A DNA stretch of 64,000 bases from a virus, in IMG/VR virus record IMGVR_UViG_3300021091_000027, positions 47,052-111,051 of that record; one strand, given 5' to 3'. This document shows, one piece after another, positions 35,357 to 44,892 of the stretch. Position 1 is the stretch's first letter; the number at the start of each line of letters is the position of its first letter. The position numbers were made by a program, and so were the translations under genes. The notes beneath the pieces were generated by a model. That model worked only from the letters and a program-made list of their open reading frames with translations, was not told where the DNA came from and made no database searches.

Positions 35357-35856
35357 TTAATGATAAGCCTGAAAGAATGCCGTTAAAAGATACCCTAAAA
35401 TTCACCATACAGATAGCGATAACGGATGCCTCTATATTTAATCACTACATACTTAAGGAATATGCTCCTAGATGTCAGGGGCCGTTAGCAATAAGCAAAA
35501 GCCCAGCTAAACACACGTTAGAAAATTGCCTGTATGATGAGATATGTGGCTGGCTAGACGCACCATCTATTACTGGCATATCAATCTTAGACATACAAGC
35601 AAGTTCTTCTGCATTTAAAAATGAAATTTTGAATAATGACCCTAAAATCTACTTTCGTGAAATAGTGGATTTATTGTATGATATATGTAAACTTCAAGTT
35701 TCTGGTAAACAAGAAAGCTCTAATATACTGGTCGACAAAGTTAGATTTGAGCATATAAAGGAAAAGTGTAAAACAATCCTAAAGAATGTTGACAGGGTTG
35801 AATTTAATGGCACAGAACCCGCTAAAATATCAAAACAAATGGGTTCTAGCCTATGA
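35353..35856 (+). CDS. Unknown protein
   Basis: 167 residues, helical, with scattered cysteines that do not form a clear site. Overlaps the preceding gene by 4 bp and the next by about 50 bp. No motif recognised. Confidence 0.5.
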   Translation: MINDKPERMPLKDTLKFTIQIAITDASIFNHYILKEYAPRCQGPLAISKSPAKHTLENCLYDEICGWLDAPSITGISILDIQASSSAFKNEILNNDPKIYFREIVDLLYDICKLQVSGKQESSNILVDKVRFEHIKEKCKTILKNVDRVEFNGTEPAKISKQMGSSL

Positions 35857-36022
35857 GCAAAATGGCTTTCTAGTAGATTACCTTCGACATCCTGAGTTTA
35901 TATTTGAAAACATGGAATTGGCATATGAAAGAAAATCAGATGCCGTTATTTTATTAAATAAGGTGTACCCTAATTTAACTACAGATAAAATATTTGTCGC
36001 ACCATTAAGAGACTTTTTGTAG
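35807..36022 (+). CDS. Small unknown protein
   Basis: 71 residues beginning MAQNPLKYQNKWVLAYEQ. The ATG at 35807 is chosen over one 21 bp earlier because it shortens the overlap with the previous gene; neither has a strong ribosome site. The stop overlaps the next GTG start (TAGTG). No motif recognised. Confidence 0.4.
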   Translation: MAQNPLKYQNKWVLAYEQNGFLVDYLRHPEFIFENMELAYERKSDAVILLNKVYPNLTTDKIFVAPLRDFL

Positions 36023-36501
36023 TGACAAAATACATCATATACATACCGGACTCAGACTCAATAATGATGGATGGAAAAGAGCCATATGTAGACACTGAAA
36101 AAGAAGTTAAAAGAGTCATAGTGGAAGAAACTGTACATAAAAAGGCAATGTATGAGCCTAAGCCAGTATCGTTTTTGAAGACCTGGGCTAAAAAGCAACA
36201 GGAAAAAGAACAAAAGCAAAAATCAAAACCCTACAAATTTTCTCCAACTTTTACAGAAATAAAGTATATAAAACCTGCAAGGCAAAAAAGATTTTTGCTG
36301 GTGGTTGGTGTAGAAGGGATAAAAAATAGCGGAACGCTAGTAAAAGACTTTGACATCTTAGAAGATGCTGCTAGACTGGCCAATAAGTCAATCAAAGGAT
36401 TAATCAAAGAGTTTCCTCAATTTGGATATTATATCTATGACACAAAACTTGAAACCTATGTCCTCGAAATCTCAGGATCAAATGAATCCGTCGCAAAATA
36501 A
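36022..36501 (+). CDS. Basic unknown protein, GTG start
   Basis: 159 residues. Short beta start (KYIIYIPDSDSIMM), then a very basic middle with a KKQQEKEQKQKSKPYKF stretch, then a mixed C-terminal domain. The GTG overlaps the preceding stop. Charge suggests nucleic-acid or phosphoprotein binding; function not recognised. Confidence 0.45.
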   Translation: MTKYIIYIPDSDSIMMDGKEPYVDTEKEVKRVIVEETVHKKAMYEPKPVSFLKTWAKKQQEKEQKQKSKPYKFSPTFTEIKYIKPARQKRFLLVVGVEGIKNSGTLVKDFDILEDAARLANKSIKGLIKEFPQFGYYIYDTKLETYVLEISGSNESVAK

Positions 36502-36940
36502 AATCTTAGATCTTGGTAAAGGAAATGGCAGAATGGCTGGATCCCCTTTAAAGAACATGCTCAAGGAAAGCGATTTCCACAACTCTGAAGTAAATAAAAA
36601 CGAAACAATTGATAGGCAGTGGCTTTTAAACCTCCACAGGGAGCTAACCGAAGAGGCTAGATCTTTGTCGGAACGTAAAAACCACGATTACAGTGGCGGG
36701 AAAGACTCCACCCACCCCTTCCTAAACTTTACCAGATGCGAATCTATGGGGGTTTGTGCAACAGAGGCTGGTATCATGGTCCGGCTTACCGACAAGATGT
36801 CCCGGCTATCCACGTTCATCACTACGGGGTCTTTTAAAGTTAAAGACGAGGCTCTTAGAGATACTATTCTTGATGTAATTAACTATGTTATTATTTTATA
36901 TGCTTATATTCAAAGCAAAAAAATAATAAAAAATGATTAA
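36482..36940 (+). CDS. DUF1599-like nucleotide-modification-associated protein
   Basis: 152 residues. The core (ARSLSERKNHDYSGG, then MVRLTDKMSRLSTF, then DTILDVINYVIILYAY) matches the all-alpha DUF1599/Nmad1 type, related in fold to MazG-like nucleotide pyrophosphatases, with the conserved K-N-x-D-Y, D-K and D-x-x-N-Y positions. Such proteins accompany modified-base or dNTP-pool functions in phages. The ATG at 36482 follows an AGGA by 4 bp and overlaps the preceding gene by 20 bp; upstream in-frame ATGs are possible. Confidence 0.7.
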   Translation: MNPSQNKILDLGKGNGRMAGSPLKNMLKESDFHNSEVNKNETIDRQWLLNLHRELTEEARSLSERKNHDYSGGKDSTHPFLNFTRCESMGVCATEAGIMVRLTDKMSRLSTFITTGSFKVKDEALRDTILDVINYVIILYAYIQSKKIIKND

Positions 36941-36963
36941 ACGAGACCTTTGGCTTAAGGAGT

Positions 36964-37158
36964 ATGACGATCTTGCGTAATATAACTGTAAAAATAAAGA
37001 CAATAAAACAAATAAACAATAATGTTGACTCAGTGGATCAGCAGCTGAATAATCATATTAAAGTAGTCTCACTTTTAAATTCTAATCAATATTTAAAAAT
37101 TACAACTCAACAACTATTAGAATTTAAAGATGAAGAATTAAATAATATCTGTCGTTAA
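36964..37158 (+). CDS. Small unknown protein
   Basis: 64 residues, Asn/Gln/Ile/Lys-rich, probably helical. AAGGAG lies unusually close to the ATG (1-2 bp); a TTG three codons in would have better spacing. No motif recognised. Confidence 0.4.
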   Translation: MTILRNITVKIKTIKQINNNVDSVDQQLNNHIKVVSLLNSNQYLKITTQQLLEFKDEELNNICR

Positions 37159-37221
37159 AACGGCTTAAACACTAATAAGCATTAATACATTTTTAAAAAA
37201 TTGATAAAAAGATATTTAATC

Positions 37222-37803
37222 ATGAGCGATACTCTAGAGTTTGTGGTCGTCGGTCTCAATTCAATTGGTAGAACCCTGGCAGGACTTTTTTCTGTAAGCA
37301 ACTTAGGTACAGTAACTTTAATTGATGATAAAAAGGTTTCAGCTAAATGCCTAGCTTCTGGCTATTTAGAAATAGATATCGGACAGTACCGCACAGATGC
37401 TACCGCAGATGCTATTAAAGAGATAAACCCCCAGGCAAAGATTAATAAACTTATGAGATTAGACGAGTCAGCAATTCAAACGTTGACTTCAAAGATTAGC
37501 GGTAATACAGTCATGCTGTGTTGCGACTCCATGAGTGATAAGTCCAGGCTACACATATGCACAGAAATGAGAAATGCCTGTCTGGCAATATATTTCTTTG
37601 GATTTGATGAAGATGGCAGCGATTGCAGTATTACTCGTATTGTCCCAGGAAACGATAATTTAGAAAAAACATTAGAAAACATTCCTGCAGGCAAGGAGAG
37701 TCTTGAAAAAGGTAGGTTTGCTGCAGCAAAAGCTTTTGCCTCAACTGTTTTCTTGCAAAAGCTTGAAGATACGAGTTCTAATTTTTCACTAGAGAAGACT
37801 TAA
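37222..37803 (+). CDS. ThiF/E1-like nucleotide-binding protein
   Basis: 193 residues. The Rossmann start VVVGLNSIGRTLAGLF (GxxxxG glycines), then TLIDDKKVSAKCL, then IGQYRTDATADAIKEINPQA, follows the ThiF/MoeB/E1 pattern of nucleotide loop, D-D-x-x-V, and I-G-x-x-K-x-x-x-A-x-x-x-x-x-x-x-N-P. The Arg in the usual N-L-x-R-Q box and the Lys after I-G are not preserved, and no zinc cysteines or active-site Cys are clear. Shorter than typical E1 enzymes (about 250). Adenylation may be altered or lost. The ATG at 37222 is preferred to TTG at 37201. Confidence 0.6.
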   Translation: MSDTLEFVVVGLNSIGRTLAGLFSVSNLGTVTLIDDKKVSAKCLASGYLEIDIGQYRTDATADAIKEINPQAKINKLMRLDESAIQTLTSKISGNTVMLCCDSMSDKSRLHICTEMRNACLAIYFFGFDEDGSDCSITRIVPGNDNLEKTLENIPAGKESLEKGRFAAAKAFASTVFLQKLEDTSSNFSLEKT

Positions 37804-37874
37804 AATGCAGCATGAATTAGAGAGTAGGATAGAGATGACTCTACTTTTTTCTCTAAATTAGGTAAAATAGTTTT

Positions 37875-40403
37875 ATGCCTTCACTTATTGATTTAACTCA
37901 ATACAAAACAAAATCAGAGCTGCAGCTAGCAGATAACCATAATCGACTAGTAGATGCTTTGAATTATAATTTCGACTACACGATTAATCAAGTAACAAGC
38001 CCTATACCGGCCACCACATTAGGCAGCTCTCTTGATGTTCTTCACATTAAGCAAAATGGCAGTTTGGGCTATATCAATGTAAGTGATCTTATATCTGCTC
38101 AAAGAATACTGAATAATAATCAGAATTCTGTCTTAAAATTAAACCACTCCCTTGCTTTCAATCTGCAAGGAGAGGATGGAAGTCCTAACGCCTACACTAT
38201 TTTTGCATCCTTTCCAGGCGGGCTTAAAGGCAATAGCGTTACGTTTAAGCAAATTAACCCGTCTGGACACATCCTGGAGATGCATTCAGTTCACCAGTTC
38301 CAGGTATTAACTAATGGCGGATACATAAATGTAAATGATGGCTATTTTTCTATAAATTCTCTGAAGGTAGCTGGATATCAGCTACCAACAGAAACTCCTA
38401 CACTTGGAAAAATCCTTAGGGCAAATTCTCAAGGAAACTTAGAGTTTCAAAATCTTCCGCAGCCCCTCTACTTTGACAGCATAGGTATGAAATACAAGTT
38501 AGAGGAGGAGGGACCGATAGCTCTAAAGTCTGTTAACTCCTGGGATACCAGTGCAAACATAGAGCTTCAGCATTTTAAATTTGGATATGCAAATTTACTT
38601 CCGTCGAAATCCTCGGGCGCCTTCTTAAAAATGAGGGAACATCTGATACTCACAGTAGAAGATCTTGAGGATAAATCCTATATTCAAATGTATAGCCCAT
38701 TTTGTTTGCCCCCAGTTAAATCCATGCTGCCGGGGGCTAATCCAGTTGGATCCTTGTGGTATGACAATGCCCAGGAAAACCTGGTCTTGGTCTCCTCTAC
38801 TGGAATAAAATACATAAATCCTCAAGCTATAGCTCAAACAGTAAATACCGAGGAAGTAAAAGATTTTACTTTGCAGCCGGCCTCAACATTGAGCGTAAGC
38901 TCTGGATCCGAAATAAAGCCTGCGCTAAATATTGGGGGCGTTGGGCTTGTATCAACATCCGAATCGCTAAAGTTTATTGTGGCAGGAGGTGCAGTGACCC
39001 AGATGTCCAAGGAGGGCATAGTGTCGGCCATAGCAGGATCGACAGGAACTGCAAAAATTCTTCTGAATGCTCAAGCAGCAATTAACAATTCAGTAAACCC
39101 CACCTATACATTTAAAGAGGCGGAAGGACTGGGATTGTACAGATCGGACATCAATGGTATGGCCGTGGCTGTAAAGGGCAATCCTGTAATTGAGTTTTCT
39201 GATAAGAAAATAAGTACGAAGGGTAATAAAATATCGAATGTCGGCGCTCCGTCAGAAGCCTCAGATGCAGCTAATAAGCAATACGTAGATGCTAGGGTTC
39301 CCATTGGAATCACTCATGGCGCCATGCCCATAGTCGACAGCTCCACTGGAGTGTATATTGAAAGTAGTGCTAAGTACTTAGCAGGAAAGTTAGAAATAGG
39401 AACAATATCCGAACCAGCAACATTCAAGTTAAACTCTTCAAACGGCGGATCGGTGACCATAAAAGTTCCGACTATAGCTAATAACATAGTTTTTAATTTG
39501 CCTAACAACCAACTGGCAAATGGAGTTTTGCAGTACGTAGATGGAGAATCACGATGGGTCAGCGTTGACTCAATTACCCCTAACATGGTAAAGGCCGATG
39601 GATCTACAGCACTGAGTGGGGGCCTGAAGATAAATTCTAATACTTCTCCAAATGCTCCTATGATAAGTAGCAATGGAATTGGATTATACGCCGAATCATA
39701 TACTGAAAAGAAAATAGGATTTTCGGCGAATGGCATTAAACTACTTGAAGTAAATGCCACAAATAATACTCTTATCGGAAAGTCCACCAGCAACAATGCT
39801 CCCCTCATAAGATTAACTAATAGTATCAGTAGCTATTCGCCAGAACTTGGAGTCTCAGGTACTCCGACGTATTCGTTTGTTGGCGACAATATGACAGGTA
39901 TGGGGCAGAGCAAATTACAATCGGTTGCCATGATAGTAAATGGCAACAGTGTTATATCGGCTTCGTCCGACGGAATCAATGCGCACTTAAACAGGATTAA
40001 AGGCGTAGCGTATCCGTTGGAAATATCCGATGCGGCTACAAAACAATATGTCGATAGTGTCGTTAAACCTAGGATTGAAATAAGTTTTAGAGTAACAGCA
40101 CTTCCTATAGGGTGGACAAGTGGCAGCAGTTTAATGCTGTCAATATATGACAGCGCTTTAATATATCAAAGTGCATCAGCTAGTTTGACTTACGAATCGG
40201 CAAGTGATAAAACAAGGATAATAATTCCCGCAAATTTCGCACTAAATCCAGATTGTCAAGTATATTTAGAAAACCTCAGATTGATAAAGATGGCCAGCGC
40301 TTCAGGCGTAAGGCAAGTTGCCTACGCTACAAACAGAAGCATCCTGATCAACTACGACTTGAACATTGGGAATATAGTTACTATACACTTGCCTTACCAG
40401 TAA
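37875..40403 (+). CDS. Tail fibre protein
   Basis: 842 residues. Two copies of the fibre motif appear: SDAANKQYVDARV (about residue 463) and SDAATKQYVDSVV (about 718), each following a G-N-x-I/R-I-K/S-x-V segment. These A-x-x-K-x-Y-V-D units are typical of phage fibre shafts. The middle consists of repeated beta segments rich in Ser, Gly and Asn; the C-terminal 120 residues form a separate beta domain that could be the receptor-binding tip or a lectin-like head. It stands alone, 28 kb from the other fibre genes. Confidence 0.82.
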   Translation: MPSLIDLTQYKTKSELQLADNHNRLVDALNYNFDYTINQVTSPIPATTLGSSLDVLHIKQNGSLGYINVSDLISAQRILNNNQNSVLKLNHSLAFNLQGEDGSPNAYTIFASFPGGLKGNSVTFKQINPSGHILEMHSVHQFQVLTNGGYINVNDGYFSINSLKVAGYQLPTETPTLGKILRANSQGNLEFQNLPQPLYFDSIGMKYKLEEEGPIALKSVNSWDTSANIELQHFKFGYANLLPSKSSGAFLKMREHLILTVEDLEDKSYIQMYSPFCLPPVKSMLPGANPVGSLWYDNAQENLVLVSSTGIKYINPQAIAQTVNTEEVKDFTLQPASTLSVSSGSEIKPALNIGGVGLVSTSESLKFIVAGGAVTQMSKEGIVSAIAGSTGTAKILLNAQAAINNSVNPTYTFKEAEGLGLYRSDINGMAVAVKGNPVIEFSDKKISTKGNKISNVGAPSEASDAANKQYVDARVPIGITHGAMPIVDSSTGVYIESSAKYLAGKLEIGTISEPATFKLNSSNGGSVTIKVPTIANNIVFNLPNNQLANGVLQYVDGESRWVSVDSITPNMVKADGSTALSGGLKINSNTSPNAPMISSNGIGLYAESYTEKKIGFSANGIKLLEVNATNNTLIGKSTSNNAPLIRLTNSISSYSPELGVSGTPTYSFVGDNMTGMGQSKLQSVAMIVNGNSVISASSDGINAHLNRIKGVAYPLEISDAATKQYVDSVVKPRIEISFRVTALPIGWTSGSSLMLSIYDSALIYQSASASLTYESASDKTRIIIPANFALNPDCQVYLENLRLIKMASASGVRQVAYATNRSILINYDLNIGNIVTIHLPYQ

Positions 40404-40415
40404 AGGTAAAAAAAA

Positions 40416-41387
40416 ATGTCACAATCGATGCAAAAGATGGACTTTAAAGTTCATCTAAGGGCTACACCATTCAAACTTACTCCCCTTTTATGGAAGGTAA
40501 TGGATAATCAGATATCTCTGTTAATAAATAATCCCAACATGGATATAGGCATAAGTTTGGTAAATAATCTAAGAACCAGTGGAAGAGAAAATCCATCAGA
40601 GTTCATATTTAATTATGGATGTTATTCAACAGGATTAACTAAGTCTCATGCAGCCTCCGTTATTCGCAGAGGGGCCCTAGGTTCATTCAACTTAAGATTC
40701 AATCAGCTGTGCCTTTCTACACTTGCTAGTGCGTCTAATAAAGAAGTAATCAGGCAGAACGCATGTCCTCCAATAGGTTTTGGATATGGCGTAGGATCTG
40801 CGGCGTACGTATACCCATGTAAGGGAATCTTCTGCACTAATTGCTATATGCGAAAAGCAAATCAAATCAGAAAGGAATTAGCCAGTAGGCTGGAGCTAAA
40901 AGGTACTCCGCCAGAGTCAGCCAAGGCTTTGATTGTAAGATCCTGCAATGTAGGTCAAATTAATTCTTATGGATACGATTTTAATTTAGACGACGATCTA
41001 TCTGAAAGAATAACTTATAGATTAAAAAAAATAAACTTTATTGCCATAAGAACTATTGGAGCTACAATGGGCCAGGGTAGAGTACCGATAGCGTGTACTA
41101 CTACTGCAATAATACTGGATGCAGAAAATATAGAGACAGCCACTAAATCCTTAACAAAATTAAAGGCATCAGTGTTTAAGAAAAATCCAAATAGAACAAT
41201 CGAAGTTACTTCTGAGCAAGGCCTAGACAATATATGCCTACGGCTGTATGATTCCCCACCCGTATGTTTGGCGGGTATATCTTCAGATGGAATACATAAC
41301 TCGATGCTTCAACACAGTCTAGAAAGTTATAAGTCTATTGTAAAAGGAAAGAAAAAAGCAATTATATTTGGAACAGGAGTTATTTAA
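40416..41387 (+). CDS. Unknown protein with cysteine cluster
   Basis: 323 residues. A central RQNACPPIGFGYGVGSAAYV followed by YPCKGIFCTNCYMRKANQ suggests a four-cysteine zinc site (Cys at about 115, 132, 137 and 140). The rest is mixed alpha/beta with basic patches, as in DNA- or RNA-binding proteins. It lies between the tail fibre and the ribonucleotide reductase. No family recognised; a radical-SAM reading was considered and rejected on cysteine spacing. Confidence 0.5.
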   Translation: MSQSMQKMDFKVHLRATPFKLTPLLWKVMDNQISLLINNPNMDIGISLVNNLRTSGRENPSEFIFNYGCYSTGLTKSHAASVIRRGALGSFNLRFNQLCLSTLASASNKEVIRQNACPPIGFGYGVGSAAYVYPCKGIFCTNCYMRKANQIRKELASRLELKGTPPESAKALIVRSCNVGQINSYGYDFNLDDDLSERITYRLKKINFIAIRTIGATMGQGRVPIACTTTAIILDAENIETATKSLTKLKASVFKKNPNRTIEVTSEQGLDNICLRLYDSPPVCLAGISSDGIHNSMLQHSLESYKSIVKGKKKAIIFGTGVI

Positions 41388-41388
41388 A

Positions 41389-43896
41389 TTGAGTAATAAA
41401 ACAATGAATACGCCGGCAGCAGCAACAGCAGTAGTTGGATATTCGTACGAAGAGGCCGTAGCGGCATCTGCCGAGTATTTCAATGGCGACGATCTTGCCG
41501 CAAGAGTATTTGTGGATAAATACGCATTGAGAGATACCGAGCAAAACTTGTTAGAGAAAACCCCAGAGGATATGCATAGGCGAATTTCCAAAGAGTTTGC
41601 CAGAATAGAGGCTGCCAAGTTTAAAGATCCATATACGGAAGAGGAGATCTTTCAAGCTTTGCACAAGTTTAATAGAATTGTGCCACAAGGCAGTCCGATG
41701 TACGGAATAGGCAATCCTTATCAGATCATTAGCCTAAGTAATTGCTATGTAATTCAAAGTCCACAAGATTGCTATGCAGGAATATGCAGAGCGGACGAGG
41801 AGCTGGTTCAGATCAGTAAGAGACGGGGCGGATGCGGCATAGACATATCCACCCTTAGACCTGAAGGCACTTTGACCAAAAATGCTGCCAGAACCAGTAC
41901 TGGTAGCCTCACATTTGCTGAAAGATTCTCAAACTCCATACGAGAGGTTGGGCAGAATGGAAGACGTGGAGCCCTGATGCTCACCCAGTCGATCCACCAC
42001 CCCGATGTGGAAAAATTTATTTCCTGCAAGAAAGATCTTACTAAAATTACAGGAGCTAATATTTCTGTCAGACTGAGCGATGAGTTTATGTTTGCCGTAG
42101 AAAGTGAAAAGCAATATGAGCAAAGATGGCCTGAAGAGAATGCCAAACAGTCAAAGATGGTTGATGCTAAAAAGATATGGAATGCGCTGATTGAAGCCGC
42201 CCATGCAACTGCCGAACCAGGCATGTTGATATGGGATAACATCCTCAAAGAGTCTATTCCTGACTGCTATGCCAACGAGGGGTTTAAGACCGTATGCACT
42301 AATCCGTGCTCTGAAATACCTTTATCCGCATACGATTCCTGTCGGTTAATGCTGCTGAATGCATACTCATATGTATCTGAACCTTTTACAAAGAAGGCCA
42401 AATTCGATTTCGACAGATTCCGCAAAGATGCTTATATGCTTCAAAGACTTATGGACGATATGGTCGATTTGGAACTAGAGTGCATAGACCGCATTCAAGC
42501 CAAGATTGCTGCAGATCCGGAGGATGCTGCATTAAAGTCGCACGAAGCACAGCTATGGGAAAAGATTCGCACAGCGGCAGTTAATGGCCGTCGTACTGGA
42601 TCAGGCATGACCGCAATTGGAGATACGCTTGCAGCACTTGGAATTTCCTACGGTTCGAAGAGGGGAATCTCCATGATTAACTTCATATACAAGGAGTTCA
42701 AGCTGGCCTGCTATTCCTCATCAGTAGACATGGCCAAAGAAATAGGAGCTTTTCCGATATTTAATGCGGAACAAGAGGCCAACAATCCATTCCTTATTAG
42801 AATAAAGGATGAGGATTCTGCGCTATATGAAAATATGCAAAAGTATGGCAGACGCAACATAGCCCTGCTTACGACTGCACCCTGTGGCTCAGTGTCTATT
42901 CTCACGCAAACTAGCTCCGGCATTGAACCCCAGTTCATGATCCAACCTTACACCCGACGCAAGAAGGGAAATCCTGGAGACAAGAACTTCCGATCTGACT
43001 TCGTAGATCAAAGCGGCGATCACTGGATGGAATTTACTGTGTATCCGCCTAAGGTGTCAGAATGGATGAGGGTTACCGGAGAAACTGATCTTTCAAAGAG
43101 CCCATGGGCTGGAGCTACAGCTCAAGAAATTGATTGGGAAAGTAGAGTAAGCATTCAAGCAGCAGCACAAAAGCACATAGATCATGCTATTAGTAGCACT
43201 ATTAATCTACCTTCAGATACATCTGTCGAAACGGTCAATAAAATATACTTAAAAGCCTGGAAATCAGGCTGCAAGGGTATGACGATCTATCGAGATAAAT
43301 GTCGAACGGGAGTCTTGGTGTCCAAGGAAGATCCTAAGCCAAAAAAGAAAGATGATTACAAGCGGCCAAACATGCTGCCTTGTGAAATCTATCACTATAC
43401 AGTAGGCTCTGTTCCTTATTTTGTACTAATCAGCCTTAATGATGCCAAGCCTTATGAGGTATTTGCTGGAATCAATAAGAACGACGATGCAGAGCCCATC
43501 ATTCCAAAAAGATTCAAAGCCGGCACATTGACTAAGATGGGCCGAGGTCATTACAAAGGTCAGTTTGTAGACGACCAAAACGAGGGCGAGTTACTTCAAA
43601 TCAATAAGCTCGGTAATCTGGTGTCTAGCGAAGAGGGGGCGATTACCCGCCTTTTATCTACGCTACTGAGGCACGGCGTCGAAGTTCACCACCTAGTGCA
43701 TCAGCTTGAAAAAGTGAAAGGCGACATGTTCTCTTTTTCTAAAATTGTTGCTCGTGCGCTAAAGAAGTACATTCCAGATGGCACAGAAGTTACTGGAGAG
43801 GTTTGTGAAAGTTGTAGCACTAAAGATAAGTGTATTTTAGTTAGGCAGGAAGGGTGCGTTACCTGTAAGTCCTGCGGTTATAGCAAATGTGGATAA
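41389..43896 (+). CDS. nrdJ: Class II (B12-dependent) ribonucleotide reductase
   Basis: 835 residues from TTG. Makes deoxyribonucleotides without a separate radical-generating subunit. Signatures: SLSNCYV and GGCGIDISTLRPEG in the N-terminal half, NPCSEIPLSAYDSC with the active-site Cys-x-Glu, TTAPCGSVSIL and GIEPQFMIQPY, and a C-terminal Cys-rich tail (EGCVTCKSCGYSKCG) that re-reduces the enzyme. The TTG at 41389 has AGGAG 9 bp upstream; an ATG at 41404 is the alternative. Class II enzymes work with or without oxygen but need cobalamin from the host. Confidence 0.92.
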   Translation: MSNKTMNTPAAATAVVGYSYEEAVAASAEYFNGDDLAARVFVDKYALRDTEQNLLEKTPEDMHRRISKEFARIEAAKFKDPYTEEEIFQALHKFNRIVPQGSPMYGIGNPYQIISLSNCYVIQSPQDCYAGICRADEELVQISKRRGGCGIDISTLRPEGTLTKNAARTSTGSLTFAERFSNSIREVGQNGRRGALMLTQSIHHPDVEKFISCKKDLTKITGANISVRLSDEFMFAVESEKQYEQRWPEENAKQSKMVDAKKIWNALIEAAHATAEPGMLIWDNILKESIPDCYANEGFKTVCTNPCSEIPLSAYDSCRLMLLNAYSYVSEPFTKKAKFDFDRFRKDAYMLQRLMDDMVDLELECIDRIQAKIAADPEDAALKSHEAQLWEKIRTAAVNGRRTGSGMTAIGDTLAALGISYGSKRGISMINFIYKEFKLACYSSSVDMAKEIGAFPIFNAEQEANNPFLIRIKDEDSALYENMQKYGRRNIALLTTAPCGSVSILTQTSSGIEPQFMIQPYTRRKKGNPGDKNFRSDFVDQSGDHWMEFTVYPPKVSEWMRVTGETDLSKSPWAGATAQEIDWESRVSIQAAAQKHIDHAISSTINLPSDTSVETVNKIYLKAWKSGCKGMTIYRDKCRTGVLVSKEDPKPKKKDDYKRPNMLPCEIYHYTVGSVPYFVLISLNDAKPYEVFAGINKNDDAEPIIPKRFKAGTLTKMGRGHYKGQFVDDQNEGELLQINKLGNLVSSEEGAITRLLSTLLRHGVEVHHLVHQLEKVKGDMFSFSKIVARALKKYIPDGTEVTGEVCESCSTKDKCILVRQEGCVTCKSCGYSKCG

Positions 43897-43905
43897 GGAG
43901 TAAAA

Positions 43906-44307
43906 ATGAATAATAATAATTTTGAAGCGGTTGTAACTGGAAACCTGGCCGAAACCCCCATTAATCCGAAAAGGGGTCTAATGAGTCCTACTGAAGTTAT
44001 GGCGTTTGAAAAGCCTGAAACTTTAGAGGAAGCGGAGAAAATATTAAAATTAGATAACCTGTGGGAAACAATATCGGATGAACATTGGACTGAGCCAAAA
44101 TTAGGAGAAAGTATTTCAAATACTTTTAGACGAACTACTAAAAAGCTGCCTGTTGAAGGCGGATACTTGTACTCAGTGGCAACGTATGTAATGACCTACA
44201 TTCGTGGAGTTGCAGATAATAGCGTATCTGAATCCATAACGTTTGTCCCATTTAGCGACATTAAACTGACTAATTTTACCCCAAAAACTAAAACTACCAA
44301 GAAGTAA
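43906..44307 (+). CDS. Unknown protein
   Basis: 133 residues with AAGGAG 6 bp before the ATG. Asn-rich start, acidic middle, lysine-rich end (TPKTKTTKK). No motif recognised. Expressed with the reductase gene by position. Confidence 0.5.
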   Translation: MNNNNFEAVVTGNLAETPINPKRGLMSPTEVMAFEKPETLEEAEKILKLDNLWETISDEHWTEPKLGESISNTFRRTTKKLPVEGGYLYSVATYVMTYIRGVADNSVSESITFVPFSDIKLTNFTPKTKTTKK

Positions 44308-44330
44308 TTTGCATAAAATCTTGCAATAAG

Positions 44331-44377
44331 ATAAATAGTGGTGTAAGGAGCCAAATATGCCTTACACCACTATTTAT
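44331..44377 (+). promoter_or_regulatory. 18-bp perfect hairpin with the start codon in its loop
   Basis: Arms 44331-44348 (ATAAATAGTGGTGTAAGG) and 44360-44377 are perfectly complementary, with an 11-nt loop. The loop holds the ATG (44357) of the next gene, and the AAGGAG ribosome site lies half in the stem. Folding would limit ribosome access, so a translational switch is likely. Confidence 0.75.
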
Positions 44378-44782
44378 TTGCAGTATGCTGAAAGTAGAAA
44401 TGAAGAATCCGATCTTTCTGAGATAGACGAACCAGAATCCGAAGACGAAGATTATGAAAATTTAGACGACAGAGTGTTTGTAGAATTTACTCCTTTAAAA
44501 ATATGCGCAAAAGAACCAAAAGAAGATTTCATAGAATTAGAGTTGGATTTTGATGCAAAAATAGGGGATATACTACATTTAGTCATTGTTAGATATAACA
44601 ACTACAGGGCAGGACTGTTGGAAGAATGGTGCTTAGAAAAGGTTCTGGAGAGTGGTGACGAGGCGGAAGAATTCGTAGAAGCCTTGGAAGATGGATTTAG
44701 CATCTCTGAGTGCGCAGAAGGCAGAGGACATGAATCTCTAATAGTCAAAGCTGAAGTATTCAGTATGCAGTTGCATAAATAG
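44357..44782 (+). CDS. Strongly acidic unknown protein
   Basis: 141 residues beginning MPYTTIYLQ. Asp/Glu-rich throughout, with an acidic run at residues 16-35 (EESDLSEIDEPESEDEDYE), so it could mimic DNA or bind basic proteins. Residues 2-7 are encoded by one arm of the start-codon hairpin. No family recognised. DNA mimicry, as in some anti-restriction proteins, is only a possibility. Confidence 0.5.
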   Translation: MPYTTIYLQYAESRNEESDLSEIDEPESEDEDYENLDDRVFVEFTPLKICAKEPKEDFIELELDFDAKIGDILHLVIVRYNNYRAGLLEEWCLEKVLESGDEAEEFVEALEDGFSISECAEGRGHESLIVKAEVFSMQLHK

Positions 44783-44787
44783 AAACA

Positions 44788-44877
44788 ATGCACAACCCTA
44801 AACTACAACTACTAAAAGCCATAGGTATCGTATTGTTTTGGGCAGCACTAGTGCTGTCTTTTAATGGTTGGATTTAA
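44788..44877 (+). CDS. 29-residue membrane peptide
   Basis: Reads MHNPKLQLLKAIGIVLFWAA, then LVLSFNGWI, a basic start followed by one hydrophobic helix. It begins 5 bp after the preceding stop and ends 15 bp before the endonuclease gene, filling the gap well. There is no strong ribosome site, so translation could be coupled to the upstream gene. Possibly a small membrane regulator. Confidence 0.4.
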   Translation: MHNPKLQLLKAIGIVLFWAALVLSFNGWI

Positions 44878-44892
44878 TTAAAACTTATTCTA

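Noticed and set aside
37801-37874. Terminator and promoter before the long tail-fibre gene
   Set aside because: A GTAG/CTAC stem and a TAAAAT box can be drawn, but both are weak and the loop is long.
40416-41387. Radical-SAM enzyme
   Set aside because: The Cys spacing is C-x4-C-x2-C, not C-x3-C-x2-C, and no glycine-rich SAM motif follows.
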